A DNA stretch of 15,225 bases, taken from NCBI GenBank assembly GCA_031278935.1, contig JAITJK010000037.1:1-15225 (forward strand). The letters are read 5' to 3'. The translations under genes and the position numbers were made by a program. The notes beneath the pieces were generated by a model. It did no database searches. It was given only the letters and a program-made list of their open reading frames with translations, and was not told where the DNA came from. The stretch is from Spirochaetaceae bacterium (GTDB lineage: Bacteria > Spirochaetota > Spirochaetia > Treponematales > Breznakiellaceae). Below are positions 7,001 to 13,944 of the stretch, in pieces; positions within the stretch are counted from its first letter, which is position 1; every line of letters begins with the position of its first letter.

Positions 7001-7567
7001 TCAGAGGCTAGGTTTCCACCACCGGTGGTAGGCTTCCGGGCCGGATAGGTACAGGTTGTTTCCCTGGGTGTCGATGATCGCTACTGCGGGAAAATCCTGT
7101 ACGGTCAAGCGACGGATCGCCTCGGGCCCCAGGTCTTCAAAGGCGATAAGTTCAGCGGCTTTTACACAGTCCGAAAGCATAGCTCCCGCGCCGCCAATAG
7201 CCCCAAAGTAAACCGCGCCGGAACGCTGCATAGTCGCGATGACCTCCCTTGAGCGGTTGCCCTTACCGATCATGCCCCGCAGCCCCCGTTCCAACAGTCG
7301 GGGAGCATAGGGGTCCATGCGGTAACTCGTGGTGGGCCCCACCGAACCGATGATTTGACCCGGTGCCGCAGGGGTCGGCCCCGTGTAATAGATCACCTGA
7401 TCTTCCAGGGGGAAGGGAAGGGAAGCGCCCTGGTCCAACAGGGCGATAAGCCGCTGGTGGGCTGCGTCCCGGGCGGTGTAAAGGTCCCCGGACAGGTAAA
7501 CGATGTCCCCGGACGTGATCAGCCCAGCTTTTTCTCGGGTTAAGGGTAGGCGTATGTGGTGTTCCAT
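7001..7567 (-). CDS. Class I fumarate hydratase-type (mesaconase candidate) beta subunit
   Basis: A 188-residue C-terminal subunit of the two-subunit class I hydro-lyases (fumarase, L(+)-tartrate dehydratase, mesaconase). Family motifs are ITSGDIVYLSGDLYTARDAAHQR (residues 17-39), YYTGPTPAAPGQIIGSVGPTT (60-80), SYRMDPYAP, and GLRGMIGKG (95-103). These make up the substrate-carboxylate-binding half of the active site at the interface with the alpha subunit. Its ATG overlaps the alpha stop codon by one base (TAATG), with AGGAGG 7 nt upstream, so the subunits are coupled for equimolar synthesis. It is the last gene of the minus-strand cluster. Sequence alone does not separate fumarase from mesaconase; the methylaspartate genes upstream favour hydration of mesaconate to (S)-citramalate. 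Confidence 0.9.
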   Translation of the reverse strand: MEHHIRLPLTREKAGLITSGDIVYLSGDLYTARDAAHQRLIALLDQGASLPFPLEDQVIYYTGPTPAAPGQIIGSVGPTTSYRMDPYAPRLLERGLRGMIGKGNRSREVIATMQRSGAVYFGAIGGAGAMLSDCVKAAELIAFEDLGPEAIRRLTVQDFPAVAIIDTQGNNLYLSGPEAYHRWWKPSL

Positions 7568-8406
7568 TACAGATCCTCCTGGGCGTGGCGGGCCACATGG
7601 CAGTTGATATTCACCGCACAGGGAAGTCCCGCAATATGGGTCGGCATGGTTTCTATGGCCACGGAAAGCGCTGTGGTGGCTCCGCCAAAACCTTGGGGAC
7701 CAATCCCTAAAGCATTGATCCGTTCCAGCAAGACATACTCCAGGTCCCGGTAATAGGCCACAGGATTGCGTTGTCCCAAAGGACGGAGCAGGGCCTTTTT
7801 CGCCAGCAAGGCGGCTTTGTCAAAAGTCCCGCCTAGACCTACACCCACCACTAAAGGTGGACACGGGTTGGAACCCGCAACTTTCACCACGGAAACCACA
7901 AAGTCCATAACCCCCGCCTCTCCATCAGAGGGCTTGAGCATCTTGATCTGGCTCATATTTTCGCTACCGAATCCCTTGGGGGCCACGGTGATTCCCAGGC
8001 GGTCCCCGGGCGCCACCTCCAGGTACACCATGGCAGGGGTGTTGTCCCCGGTGTTTACCCGGTTCAGAGGATCCGCTACCACAGATTTCCGTAGATACCC
8101 TTCCTGGTACCCCTGGCGCACTCCCTCGTTAATCGCCCCGTAGAGGTCGCCTTCAATATGCACCTCTGCGCCGATTTCCAGAAACACACAGGCTAGCCCA
8201 GTGTCCTGGCAGATGGGTAGGCGCCGGGAAGCGGCAAGCTCAAAGTTCGCGATGATCTTATCCAGAGTGTCCTGGGCCAGAGGCCAGGGTTCCGCGTCCC
8301 TGCCGGAACGCAGGCACGCCTGCACGTCCTCGGGCAAGTCCCGGTTTGCCCTAATACAAAGCCCCTTTACCACTTCGGTAATACGGGCCGCTTCAACAAT
8401 CTTCAT
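7567..8406 (-). CDS. Class I fumarate hydratase-type (mesaconase candidate) alpha subunit, [4Fe-4S]
   Basis: A 279-residue N-terminal subunit of a class I fumarase-type hydro-lyase. The three cysteines that hold the catalytic [4Fe-4S] cluster are present: C66 in LPICQDTG, C182 in GSNPCPP and C269 in NINCHVARHA. The cluster has one open iron that binds the substrate hydroxyl and carboxylate. These enzymes are oxygen-sensitive, which fits an anaerobe. Clostridium tetanomorphum has an iron-dependent two-subunit mesaconase, and FumD of E. coli O157:H7, encoded with methylaspartate genes, is a mesaconase. By this context the enzyme probably makes (S)-citramalate from the mesaconate produced by Mal. 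GAGGT lies 6 nt before the ATG. A 171-bp gap containing a repeat separates it from the upstream genes, so it may also have its own transcript. Confidence 0.92.
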   Translation of the reverse strand: MKIVEAARITEVVKGLCIRANRDLPEDVQACLRSGRDAEPWPLAQDTLDKIIANFELAASRRLPICQDTGLACVFLEIGAEVHIEGDLYGAINEGVRQGYQEGYLRKSVVADPLNRVNTGDNTPAMVYLEVAPGDRLGITVAPKGFGSENMSQIKMLKPSDGEAGVMDFVVSVVKVAGSNPCPPLVVGVGLGGTFDKAALLAKKALLRPLGQRNPVAYYRDLEYVLLERINALGIGPQGFGGATTALSVAIETMPTHIAGLPCAVNINCHVARHAQEDL

Positions 8407-8515
8407 AAATGCACCTCAATGGTAAGGGGAAGGCTTCTTCTGAGGTAAACCCTCCCGTTTCAGGCCGTCTAAACCTACGATAACAGTATTTCCGCACCGC
8501 TTCCGAGCCTCCTAC

Positions 8516-8528
8516 GGGGTCTGACCCC
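8516..8528 (-). repeat. GGGGTCAGACCCC element, copy 2 (inverted)
   Basis: Exact reverse complement of the 13-mer at 3817-3829, here oriented with the minus-strand genes. In both copies the 13-mer follows a GTGGAGG-ending motif downstream of a gene end (27 bp after it here on the minus strand, 55 bp after it at the RAYT), which suggests the two elements are related mobile or repeated units. Confidence 0.55.
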
Positions 8529-8554
8529 CTAGAGGGGCCAAACCCGCTGGCGGA

Positions 8555-8570
8555 CCTCCACGGTAGGAGG
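8555..8570 (-). repeat. 3'-end repeat motif, copy D
   Basis: Minus-strand CCTCCTACCGTGGAGG, starting 8 bp after the stop codon of the P-loop/SAD gene and reading in its sense. With three further bases on the 5' side it reads CCACCTCCTACCGTGGAGG, sharing CCGTGGAGG with the copy at 925-940. Confidence 0.45.
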
Positions 8571-8577
8571 TGGCAGG

Positions 8578-9513
8578 TTAGATTTTGTTTATATCCCGGA
8601 TTTGATAGGTGCCCTGCTCGCCGACCACCCCGACCAGGAGATAGCGTCCGCTGCTGGGGTCCGCAATAAACTCCTGGTTCAACGAGAAATGTTTAATTTC
8701 TTCGGTGTTACGTACATGCATCCGGGGGCCGTGGCAGACCCAGGATTCCTCGCCAATGCGAATGTGCATATCGTCCTGAAAAGAGATGGGCACACTTGCG
8801 GCGATAAGGGCCTTCACTTCCTGCTCCAGCTGCTCAAGGCTGATAGGCAGATCAGGCTTTTCCGTGAAACTCAGGATAAACCCGTGCCGCACGTCTGCGT
8901 GGAGACACGTGGCCGTCATGCCGTGCTTACGCATCACATATTCGCACAGGTCTTCCACCGTATGGGTCTGCCGCCTGATATCCTGGGACTTAAAGACTAT
9001 GTCCGCAATGTCTGCGGGCTCCGGCCCGAAAAGCGTAGGCCGGGTGATGATAACCTCTTCGCCGATACCGATAAGGAGGTCCGCGTTGGTCCCCAGGATC
9101 GGATAGATCAGGTCAAAATGCTCCACGATTACCCGTTTGCCCAGGCTAACCGCATCCTTCACCGCCGTGGCCAGTTCATGCATCTGGGTAAACGCCGCCT
9201 CAAAGTGAATGTCCACATGGTAGGTATGGGCGGTGTAAAAACCCGTAACATTTTCGTTTACTTCCATCAAAGGTAAAGGCCGGGTGTTCACTCCGTCATC
9301 GTCGTTGGTAAGTTCAAGTCCCGGAAACATCCCTTTAATCATCATACTTTTGCCCGAACCCGCAAGCCCTACTAGGCCGATGAGCTTGTCAAAAGGGCTT
9401 AAGTACTGCTGGGCGATCTGGCTCCCAAGCTCGGCCATCCGTTCAAAACCCCGGGGGGCGAAAAATACGGTGTATAGGTGGCTCTTCTGCATCCGGTCGG
9501 AATGGTAACGCAT
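8578..9513 (-). CDS. P-loop NTPase with tRNA-SAD-like domain (alanyl-tRNA synthetase second additional domain protein)
   Basis: A 311-residue protein of unproven function. A Walker A loop GLAGSGKS occupies residues 49-56, followed by a conserved-looking NDDDGVNTRP (70-79) and a hydrophobic strand VIVEHFDLIYP (128-138) in the place of a Walker B or kinase base. The C-terminal part resembles the second additional domain of alanyl- and threonyl-tRNA synthetases. There WVCHGPRMHVRNTEEI (258-273) matches the domain's C-x-x-x-H-V-x-x-T-x-E-I pattern with a longer Cys-His spacing, and H205/H210 in CLHADVRHG may be the partner histidines. Uridine kinases of some bacteria also combine a SAD-like domain with a kinase fold. 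I recall proteins of this type near glutamate mutase genes. TAGGAG 6 nt upstream overlaps the stop codon of the DUF4387 gene, only 9 bp away, so it is clearly co-translated with that pathway block. Substrate and partner are unknown. Confidence 0.75.
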   Translation of the reverse strand: MRYHSDRMQKSHLYTVFFAPRGFERMAELGSQIAQQYLSPFDKLIGLVGLAGSGKSMMIKGMFPGLELTNDDDGVNTRPLPLMEVNENVTGFYTAHTYHVDIHFEAAFTQMHELATAVKDAVSLGKRVIVEHFDLIYPILGTNADLLIGIGEEVIITRPTLFGPEPADIADIVFKSQDIRRQTHTVEDLCEYVMRKHGMTATCLHADVRHGFILSFTEKPDLPISLEQLEQEVKALIAASVPISFQDDMHIRIGEESWVCHGPRMHVRNTEEIKHFSLNQEFIADPSSGRYLLVGVVGEQGTYQIRDINKI

Positions 9514-9522
9514 GGGCCGCTC

Positions 9523-9840
9523 CTATAGATCAAATTCCACGTCCAGGAAGGGCGCGTGCTGCTGGGCGCCGTACACATCGGTCTCACCAATGTCCCCTGA
9601 ACATAAGGGCCGTTTGATAGTTACCTTGATCGCCTTGGCCGGGTCAAAGTTGATGATATTGATGATGGCGGAAGGGCTGATCTTGTACAGTCGGCACACC
9701 AAATCTGCATTGATGACCTTTGCGGCACAGACCTTTTGATACCACTCAAAGGTGGAAAACATCAGATCCATGGTAAGCTCGTAGGGACCGGAATTCTTGC
9801 TCCGGATTATTTCGGTTATATCCACCAGTTTTGTTTTCAT
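9523..9840 (-). CDS. DUF4387 family protein
   Basis: A 105-residue protein that matches the DUF4387 family end to end: VDITEIIRSKNSGPYELTMD near the start, IINFDPAKAIKVTIKRP in the middle and the C-terminal DVYGAQQHAPFLDVE. No biochemical function is established for the family. It is known mainly as a small partner or C-terminal fusion of AtuA-like (DUF1446) proteins, and the AtuA-like gene is directly upstream here with a gap of 15 bp. AAGGAGG lies 5 nt before the ATG. The protein is soluble, without signal peptide or membrane segments. A role as the small subunit of an AtuA-like enzyme acting on a methyl-branched acid is the natural inference. Confidence 0.88.
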   Translation of the reverse strand: MKTKLVDITEIIRSKNSGPYELTMDLMFSTFEWYQKVCAAKVINADLVCRLYKISPSAIINIINFDPAKAIKVTIKRPLCSGDIGETDVYGAQQHAPFLDVEFDL

Positions 9841-9855
9841 GCCGTCCTCCTTAGC

Positions 9856-11238
9856 TTAGAGCTGAATGATTTCCCGGCGGAAAAGTCGCGCCGGGTCCGG
9901 GGTGTCCAACAGGTGGTACAAGCTGAACACGTAGACTTCCCCGGCGTGGAAATCGCTGGGTGAGTAGGGGAAGGCCAGGTTCCCCGCAGTAGAACGACGG
10001 CCCTCATAGCCATAGTGGAGCATAGTGGACCGGGCAAAAGAACAGATGGTATCCGCCTGCTCCTGGCTTTGGGCGACCGCTTCGATGATAATCCCCAGTT
10101 CATGCACTCCCTCAAGGCTCATCTTGGGCTCAAGATTCGCCATAACCCCATCTCGGCCGTAGAGGTTAAAGCGCAGCTGGTAGTGTTCCAAGGTCCCCCG
10201 GAAATTGTCCGCCACTCGCTCTTCCACCCCCTTGATGATGGTGTCAATTTTGGCAATCATGATCGGGTCCCGGCAGCCCGCAATAGATATGGTACGAAAG
10301 CCGATGGGCTTGGCCCCTTCCAGCTTGACCGTGTTGGCCGTTCCACCGCCCACCGTACCGGGTATGAACCGGGTTCCTTGTACCCTGACGATGCTTTCGG
10401 TTTCCTGCTCGAAACGGCATTCATGGAGGTCCAGATAGCCCCCCGGACCGGGCAGGATATAGGGATTGGTTTTCTCGTACAGCGTATGGGCCGCCACTGA
10501 AAGGGTGGTGCATCGGCGGATAGGATTCAAGGGCTCCACCCGGAAGTAATCCTCCCCGATATAGCCGAACATACAATCCGAGCCACTGCCCGGGGTGGCG
10601 CAAATGGAGGCGCATTCCAGGATCTTCCCCAGATGCAAGGATAGAGCCCGGTCATAGCCCTGCTGGATGGGTAGTGCAGCAAAGCACACCGGATCGTAGG
10701 TTCTGCCTGCGAGGATGACGTCTACGTCTTCGTCCAAGGCCGCAAGAAAGGGTTCAAGCCCCATCTGGGCGACGATATGGGTGCTGGCTTTAATGTCCGC
10801 TTCGTTGAGTTCCGGTGCGGGCGCAAGGGGGCTTATCGCACCCTTGCGGAAGGCCTCTAGCACCGCTTCTTGCCCCAGCTCCGCATGAATCACCGCCATT
10901 TTGAAATGCAGGTGGTTCTCCTGGGCGATCTCCTGAATAATCTCTTGGCACCAGGCCAGGTGAGGATCCCCGCCGGAACCCCCGGCGGTGCCGATCACCA
11001 CGGGGATATGGTTCGCCACCCCCGCCTTGAGCATCAGTTCCAGGTCTCGTTTTACCGCGCCCCGGTTGGTGAAGGAGACCCCTGCCCCCAGATAATAGGG
11101 GCCGGGATCCGTGGAACCCCCGTCTACGGCGATAAGATGGGGCTTACGGGCCATGCCTGCCTCAAAAGAGGCCGTGGGAAAGCCGTAACCCAGAATCGCG
11201 GTAGCCGAAAGAATACGAAATTCTTCTTTTTTTGCCAT
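9856..11238 (-). CDS. AtuA-like (DUF1446, acyclic terpene utilisation) family protein
   Basis: A 460-residue cytosolic protein of the AtuA/DUF1446 family. Recognisable features are RILSATAILGYGFP at the N-terminus, DGGSTDPGPYYLG (residues about 37-49), IGTAGGSGGDPHL (80-92), AGRTYDPVCFAALP (193-206), ATPGSGSDCMFGYI and FIPGTVGGGTANTVKLEGA. AtuA is encoded with the geranyl-CoA degradation genes of Pseudomonas, but its reaction is not settled. Here it lies between methylaspartate ammonia-lyase and DUF4387, implying work on mesaconate, citramalate or a CoA derivative. A GTG at 11244 is possible, but it overlaps the Shine-Dalgarno sequence; the ATG at 11238 has AAGGAG 5 nt upstream and is preferred. 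That ribosome-binding site lies in the last codons of mal, and only 2 nt separate the genes. Confidence 0.87.
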   Translation of the reverse strand: MAKKEEFRILSATAILGYGFPTASFEAGMARKPHLIAVDGGSTDPGPYYLGAGVSFTNRGAVKRDLELMLKAGVANHIPVVIGTAGGSGGDPHLAWCQEIIQEIAQENHLHFKMAVIHAELGQEAVLEAFRKGAISPLAPAPELNEADIKASTHIVAQMGLEPFLAALDEDVDVILAGRTYDPVCFAALPIQQGYDRALSLHLGKILECASICATPGSGSDCMFGYIGEDYFRVEPLNPIRRCTTLSVAAHTLYEKTNPYILPGPGGYLDLHECRFEQETESIVRVQGTRFIPGTVGGGTANTVKLEGAKPIGFRTISIAGCRDPIMIAKIDTIIKGVEERVADNFRGTLEHYQLRFNLYGRDGVMANLEPKMSLEGVHELGIIIEAVAQSQEQADTICSFARSTMLHYGYEGRRSTAGNLAFPYSPSDFHAGEVYVFSLYHLLDTPDPARLFRREIIQL

Positions 11239-11240
11239 AA

Positions 11241-12479
11241 TCACTCCTTCATGAGCGCGATAATGCGCTGCATCTCATTGTAAACAATCATATACCCCTC
11301 ATCAACGCCCATACCGGGTTTAGCGAGAATCTGGACGGGCCTAGTGGCCATAGCCAGGTGCACACACACTTGGGCAGATCGGTCGGTTTCGTTGCAGGTG
11401 CCACCCTGGTACGCGCCGATCCCCTTTTTCTTACAGTACAACACCGCCTCTACAATGTTACCCACCCCCCCTAAGTCTGGGGTTTTTATCTGTACCATGT
11501 GGCCCGCTCTATTATCCGCGAAGTATTTGATGTCTTCCAAGGTGTTACACCACTCGTCCGCCACAATCTCCACGGGGATTCCTCGTTCATCCACCAGCCG
11601 GGTGAGTTCCGAGAGGGCCCGCATCTGTTTTTCCCGGTCTTCCACGTCCATAGGTCCTTCGATCCGCAGTTTGAAGGGAGACGCGGCCTCGCCGAGTTTG
11701 GCCAGGTACGCTGCCATGGCCTCGTAGTTATCGTTCCCAAAGGCTTGGCCGATAGTACCGTACACGTCCAGGTGCAAGACCGGCGCGTACGAAGGCTCAA
11801 GGCGCACGTTTTCAATCCGGCTGCGCAGCCATGACAGGTATTCCAAAAGGAGCTCTCCCTTTTCCCCCAACTTGGTTTTCAGGTTGTTGATAAGCCCGTG
11901 GGGCAGGACCGCGGCCCCCTTGATGATCATTTTGTCCACATTGTCATAGCGAGAGTCGCCACTTTGGGTAAAGATAGGTATGCTCTCGGCCTGGACCGTG
12001 AGGCCGTATTCGGTGGCCACAATCTGGCACATGAGCTTTTTGTTCGCCTTGGCCACCGCATCCAAAATCGCCTGGGAAACACCGTAGCGAACCGCCGTGT
12101 GCAGTCGTGCGCCGGCTACCTGAACATGCTCAATTAGCCCGGCCAGGCGCTGGAAACTATCCGCTTCTTGGCCCACCAGCAAAGGGGCCAAGTGGGTTTC
12201 GATGACCGGGATAAAATCCTTGGCCAAAAAGAGCGGGTCCCGACCTCCCGCGCCGGAATACTGTACCGCCGCGCAGTCGCCGTAGGCGATTTGTCCGTCC
12301 TCGAGTACCAGCAGCACCGAAACCGCTTCCCCAGCCTGACGCACGGCGCTGAATCCCGGCGTTACCGGTTCTCCCCGGTAGCTCGCACCGTCCATGACGG
12401 CGCCCTTTTTGATCGCCCGCTGATCGTCAAAGAAGAATCCGGTCCGCGCCGGAGCGCAGACAAGTTTGGTAATTTTCAT
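11241..12479 (-). CDS. mal: Methylaspartate ammonia-lyase
   Basis: A 412-residue enzyme of the enolase superfamily that deaminates (2S,3S)-3-methylaspartate to mesaconate. It aligns with the C. tetanomorphum enzyme (413 residues) over its whole length. From the ATG at 12479, H194 falls at the known H194 (in VLPHGLINN), the catalytic lysine is K332 (QIKTPDLGG; K331 in the reference) and the Mg2+ ligands are D238 (HLDVYGT), E274 (RIEGP) and D308 (VADEW). Q73 (CAAVQYSGAGG) is also kept. The frame is open for 23 codons further upstream, but those overlap glmE, and AGGGAG 6 nt before the ATG at 12479 supports this start. The gene follows glmE after 16 bp. The active-site set is complete, so it should be functional. 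Confidence 0.97.
   Translation of the reverse strand: MKITKLVCAPARTGFFFDDQRAIKKGAVMDGASYRGEPVTPGFSAVRQAGEAVSVLLVLEDGQIAYGDCAAVQYSGAGGRDPLFLAKDFIPVIETHLAPLLVGQEADSFQRLAGLIEHVQVAGARLHTAVRYGVSQAILDAVAKANKKLMCQIVATEYGLTVQAESIPIFTQSGDSRYDNVDKMIIKGAAVLPHGLINNLKTKLGEKGELLLEYLSWLRSRIENVRLEPSYAPVLHLDVYGTIGQAFGNDNYEAMAAYLAKLGEAASPFKLRIEGPMDVEDREKQMRALSELTRLVDERGIPVEIVADEWCNTLEDIKYFADNRAGHMVQIKTPDLGGVGNIVEAVLYCKKKGIGAYQGGTCNETDRSAQVCVHLAMATRPVQILAKPGMGVDEGYMIVYNEMQRIIALMKE
11244..11249 (-). promoter_or_regulatory. Ribosome-binding site deciding the AtuA-like start
   Basis: AAGGAG on the minus strand, within the last sense codons of mal, 5 nt before the ATG at 11238. The GTG at 11244 overlaps it and cannot be served by it. 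Confidence 0.8.
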
Positions 12480-12485
12480 ATACAA

Positions 12486-12491
12486 CTCCCT
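12486..12491 (-). promoter_or_regulatory. Ribosome-binding site deciding the mal start
   Basis: AGGGAG on the minus strand, 6 nt before the ATG at 12479, in the 16-bp gap after glmE. It favours the 412-residue form over the longer open frame from 12548. Confidence 0.75.
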
Positions 12492-12495
12492 GAGA

Positions 12496-13944
12496 TTATG
12501 AAGGCCGGCCCACGAGCCGTCCCTTGCTGATGGCATACACATCGTCAATAACCATCTGGAACGAAGGCTCCCGATGTTCGTACTTGGCCCGAGCGGCCAT
12601 TTTTTGCTTGTGGAATTCCAAAAGTTCCGCAGTCAAAGGTAGGGCTCCGGGACTAAAGAACCGAATGGCCCCCTCGTTGTCCCGAGCGGGCAGCACCTTT
12701 CCCGCGTTAAAGCGGCTCGGCGCGAAAGGAATGTCTAGCACCCCCGCCTGAAAGGCCCGTACCGCTCCCTGGGCAACGTCCCCTTGGCCCAGTTCAAACA
12801 CCTTGTCCACGATACAGCGGGTTTCCGAGGCAATGATCACCTTTTCGTCCATGAGGGAATTGGTATCCACGGTCTGATCCCCCAGCATGGTGATGATCTG
12901 CTTGGTACAACGCAGGCCCTGGGCGTTGGCTTCCATGGTCGGAACCCCGACGGCTTCATGGGGGGTCTTTACGATGACCTTGGTGGCCTGGGACAGGGCG
13001 GCCACGGTACTTCCCCAGGAAATCACCCCGAAGGCCTTGGCCTCGTCTTGGGGGAAGCCCCCCATCCACTGATGGAGCACCGTGGTAACCACCACATTCC
13101 CGTAGCCCCGGGACCGCAGGTATTCGTCGGTCAAGGCCTGTAGGGTCTGGATAGCCGCTACGTCCTGAAGCAAATTTCCACACTGGCCGTACCCCACGGT
13201 AATGTTCTTCACCCCCTGCTCCGCAGCCAGAAGGCTTTCGATGATGGCCACCGCGTGGGAAATACAAGGCGGAACCAGGGTGCCCGTGAGGGGGCCAAAG
13301 GGTTCCCGATTGATGGAAATCCCCGCCTCCTCATAAATGCCCGTCAGCCGGTCTGCATACTGCCAGTCCAGGATAGTCTTGGTCAGGTCTGCATTTTTGG
13401 CGTAGGGGATGTTATAGGAAATACCCCCGCCCTCATAGCTGGTAAAGCCTCCGGCGTAGGATATTTCCGTGAGCAGCCGGGCGTCCGGGGTGCCGTGCCG
13501 GACCTGTACCGGGGTGTCCAGGGCGCTGATGATCTGCCGGCACCCGGCAACCCCGTGATTGACTGCGGGAAAACCGTTGAGCATAGACTTATTGAGCTTC
13601 ACCGATTCGGCAATGCCTTCTTCAGCTTTTTGGAATCGGTTCTGCCGGGTGTAGCTGTCAATGGTGGTAGGTAAAAGGTCCGCTCCCCCGTGATCCTGTA
13701 AATAGGTCAAGAGCTTGATATGCTCGTCAATGAGGGCCACCCCAGCCCGGGGCTGAATCAACGTGGTCTTCCCCTGCTTGGCCTTGAGGAGCTTTTGAGA
13801 AAAAATCTTCCCTTCCGGCAGGCTTTTGTGGTACGCGAAGGCTTCTTCCAGGTCCACATCCTTGCCGGTAGGCCACTGGGTCAGCACTTCCTTGCGAATC
13901 TTATAGAATTCGTCGTCGTCGATACGCTTATTCACAAGGTCCAT
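12496..13944 (-). CDS. glmE: Glutamate mutase epsilon subunit (methylaspartate mutase)
   Basis: The large catalytic subunit (482 residues) of adenosylcobalamin-dependent glutamate mutase, which interconverts L-glutamate and (2S,3S)-3-methylaspartate by a radical carbon-skeleton rearrangement. It folds as a TIM barrel that meets the B12-binding GlmS subunit. With the ATG at 13944 as residue 1, the substrate and active-site residues known from Clostridium fall at identical numbers: R66 (QPRAGVAL), R100 (SYTRQNR), R149 (VRHGTPD), E171, Y177 and Y181 (EGGGISYNIPY). Later blocks FGPLTGTLVPP, GVKNITVGYGQCGN, HQWMGGFPQDEAKAFGV and the end FQMVIDDVYAISKGRLVGRP are also typical. The TTG at 13953 lies 1 nt from the Shine-Dalgarno site and is unlikely. 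The start overlaps the 3' end of mutL by 17 nt. GlmS is not in this window. Confidence 0.97.
   Translation of the reverse strand: MDLVNKRIDDDEFYKIRKEVLTQWPTGKDVDLEEAFAYHKSLPEGKIFSQKLLKAKQGKTTLIQPRAGVALIDEHIKLLTYLQDHGGADLLPTTIDSYTRQNRFQKAEEGIAESVKLNKSMLNGFPAVNHGVAGCRQIISALDTPVQVRHGTPDARLLTEISYAGGFTSYEGGGISYNIPYAKNADLTKTILDWQYADRLTGIYEEAGISINREPFGPLTGTLVPPCISHAVAIIESLLAAEQGVKNITVGYGQCGNLLQDVAAIQTLQALTDEYLRSRGYGNVVVTTVLHQWMGGFPQDEAKAFGVISWGSTVAALSQATKVIVKTPHEAVGVPTMEANAQGLRCTKQIITMLGDQTVDTNSLMDEKVIIASETRCIVDKVFELGQGDVAQGAVRAFQAGVLDIPFAPSRFNAGKVLPARDNEGAIRFFSPGALPLTAELLEFHKQKMAARAKYEHREPSFQMVIDDVYAISKGRLVGRPS

Larger units (their letters stand above)
8508..8573. repeat. REP-like hairpin element in the gap before the fumarase genes
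   Basis: The gap between the P-loop gene and the fumarase alpha gene (8407-8577) holds an 8-bp perfect inverted repeat, CCTCCTAC (8508-8515) and GTAGGAGG (8563-8570). It encloses the reverse complement of the RAYT-linked 13-mer, GGGGTCTGACCCC (8516-8528), and an additional short stem CCCC/GGGG at 8525-8537. The left end of the element, read on the minus strand, carries the 3'-end repeat motif. No T-run follows, so termination is not demonstrated, but a transcript hairpin here could attenuate read-through or protect the upstream message. Confidence 0.6.

Noticed and set aside
7012..7032. CCACCACCGGTGGTAGG palindrome at the end of the fumarase beta gene as another copy of the 3'-end motif
   Set aside because: It is fully within the coding frame (AYHRWWKP) and matches the motif only in the CTACC and GGTGG parts; a chance resemblance is more likely.
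8407..8507. Promoter for the fumarase genes in the gap
   Set aside because: No pair of -35 and -10 elements with acceptable spacing stood out; the gap may simply be transcribed through.
8602..9276. 224-codon plus-strand frame opposite the P-loop gene
   Set aside because: It is antisense to a gene with a Walker A motif and a good ribosome-binding site; the His-rich translation looks like a shadow.
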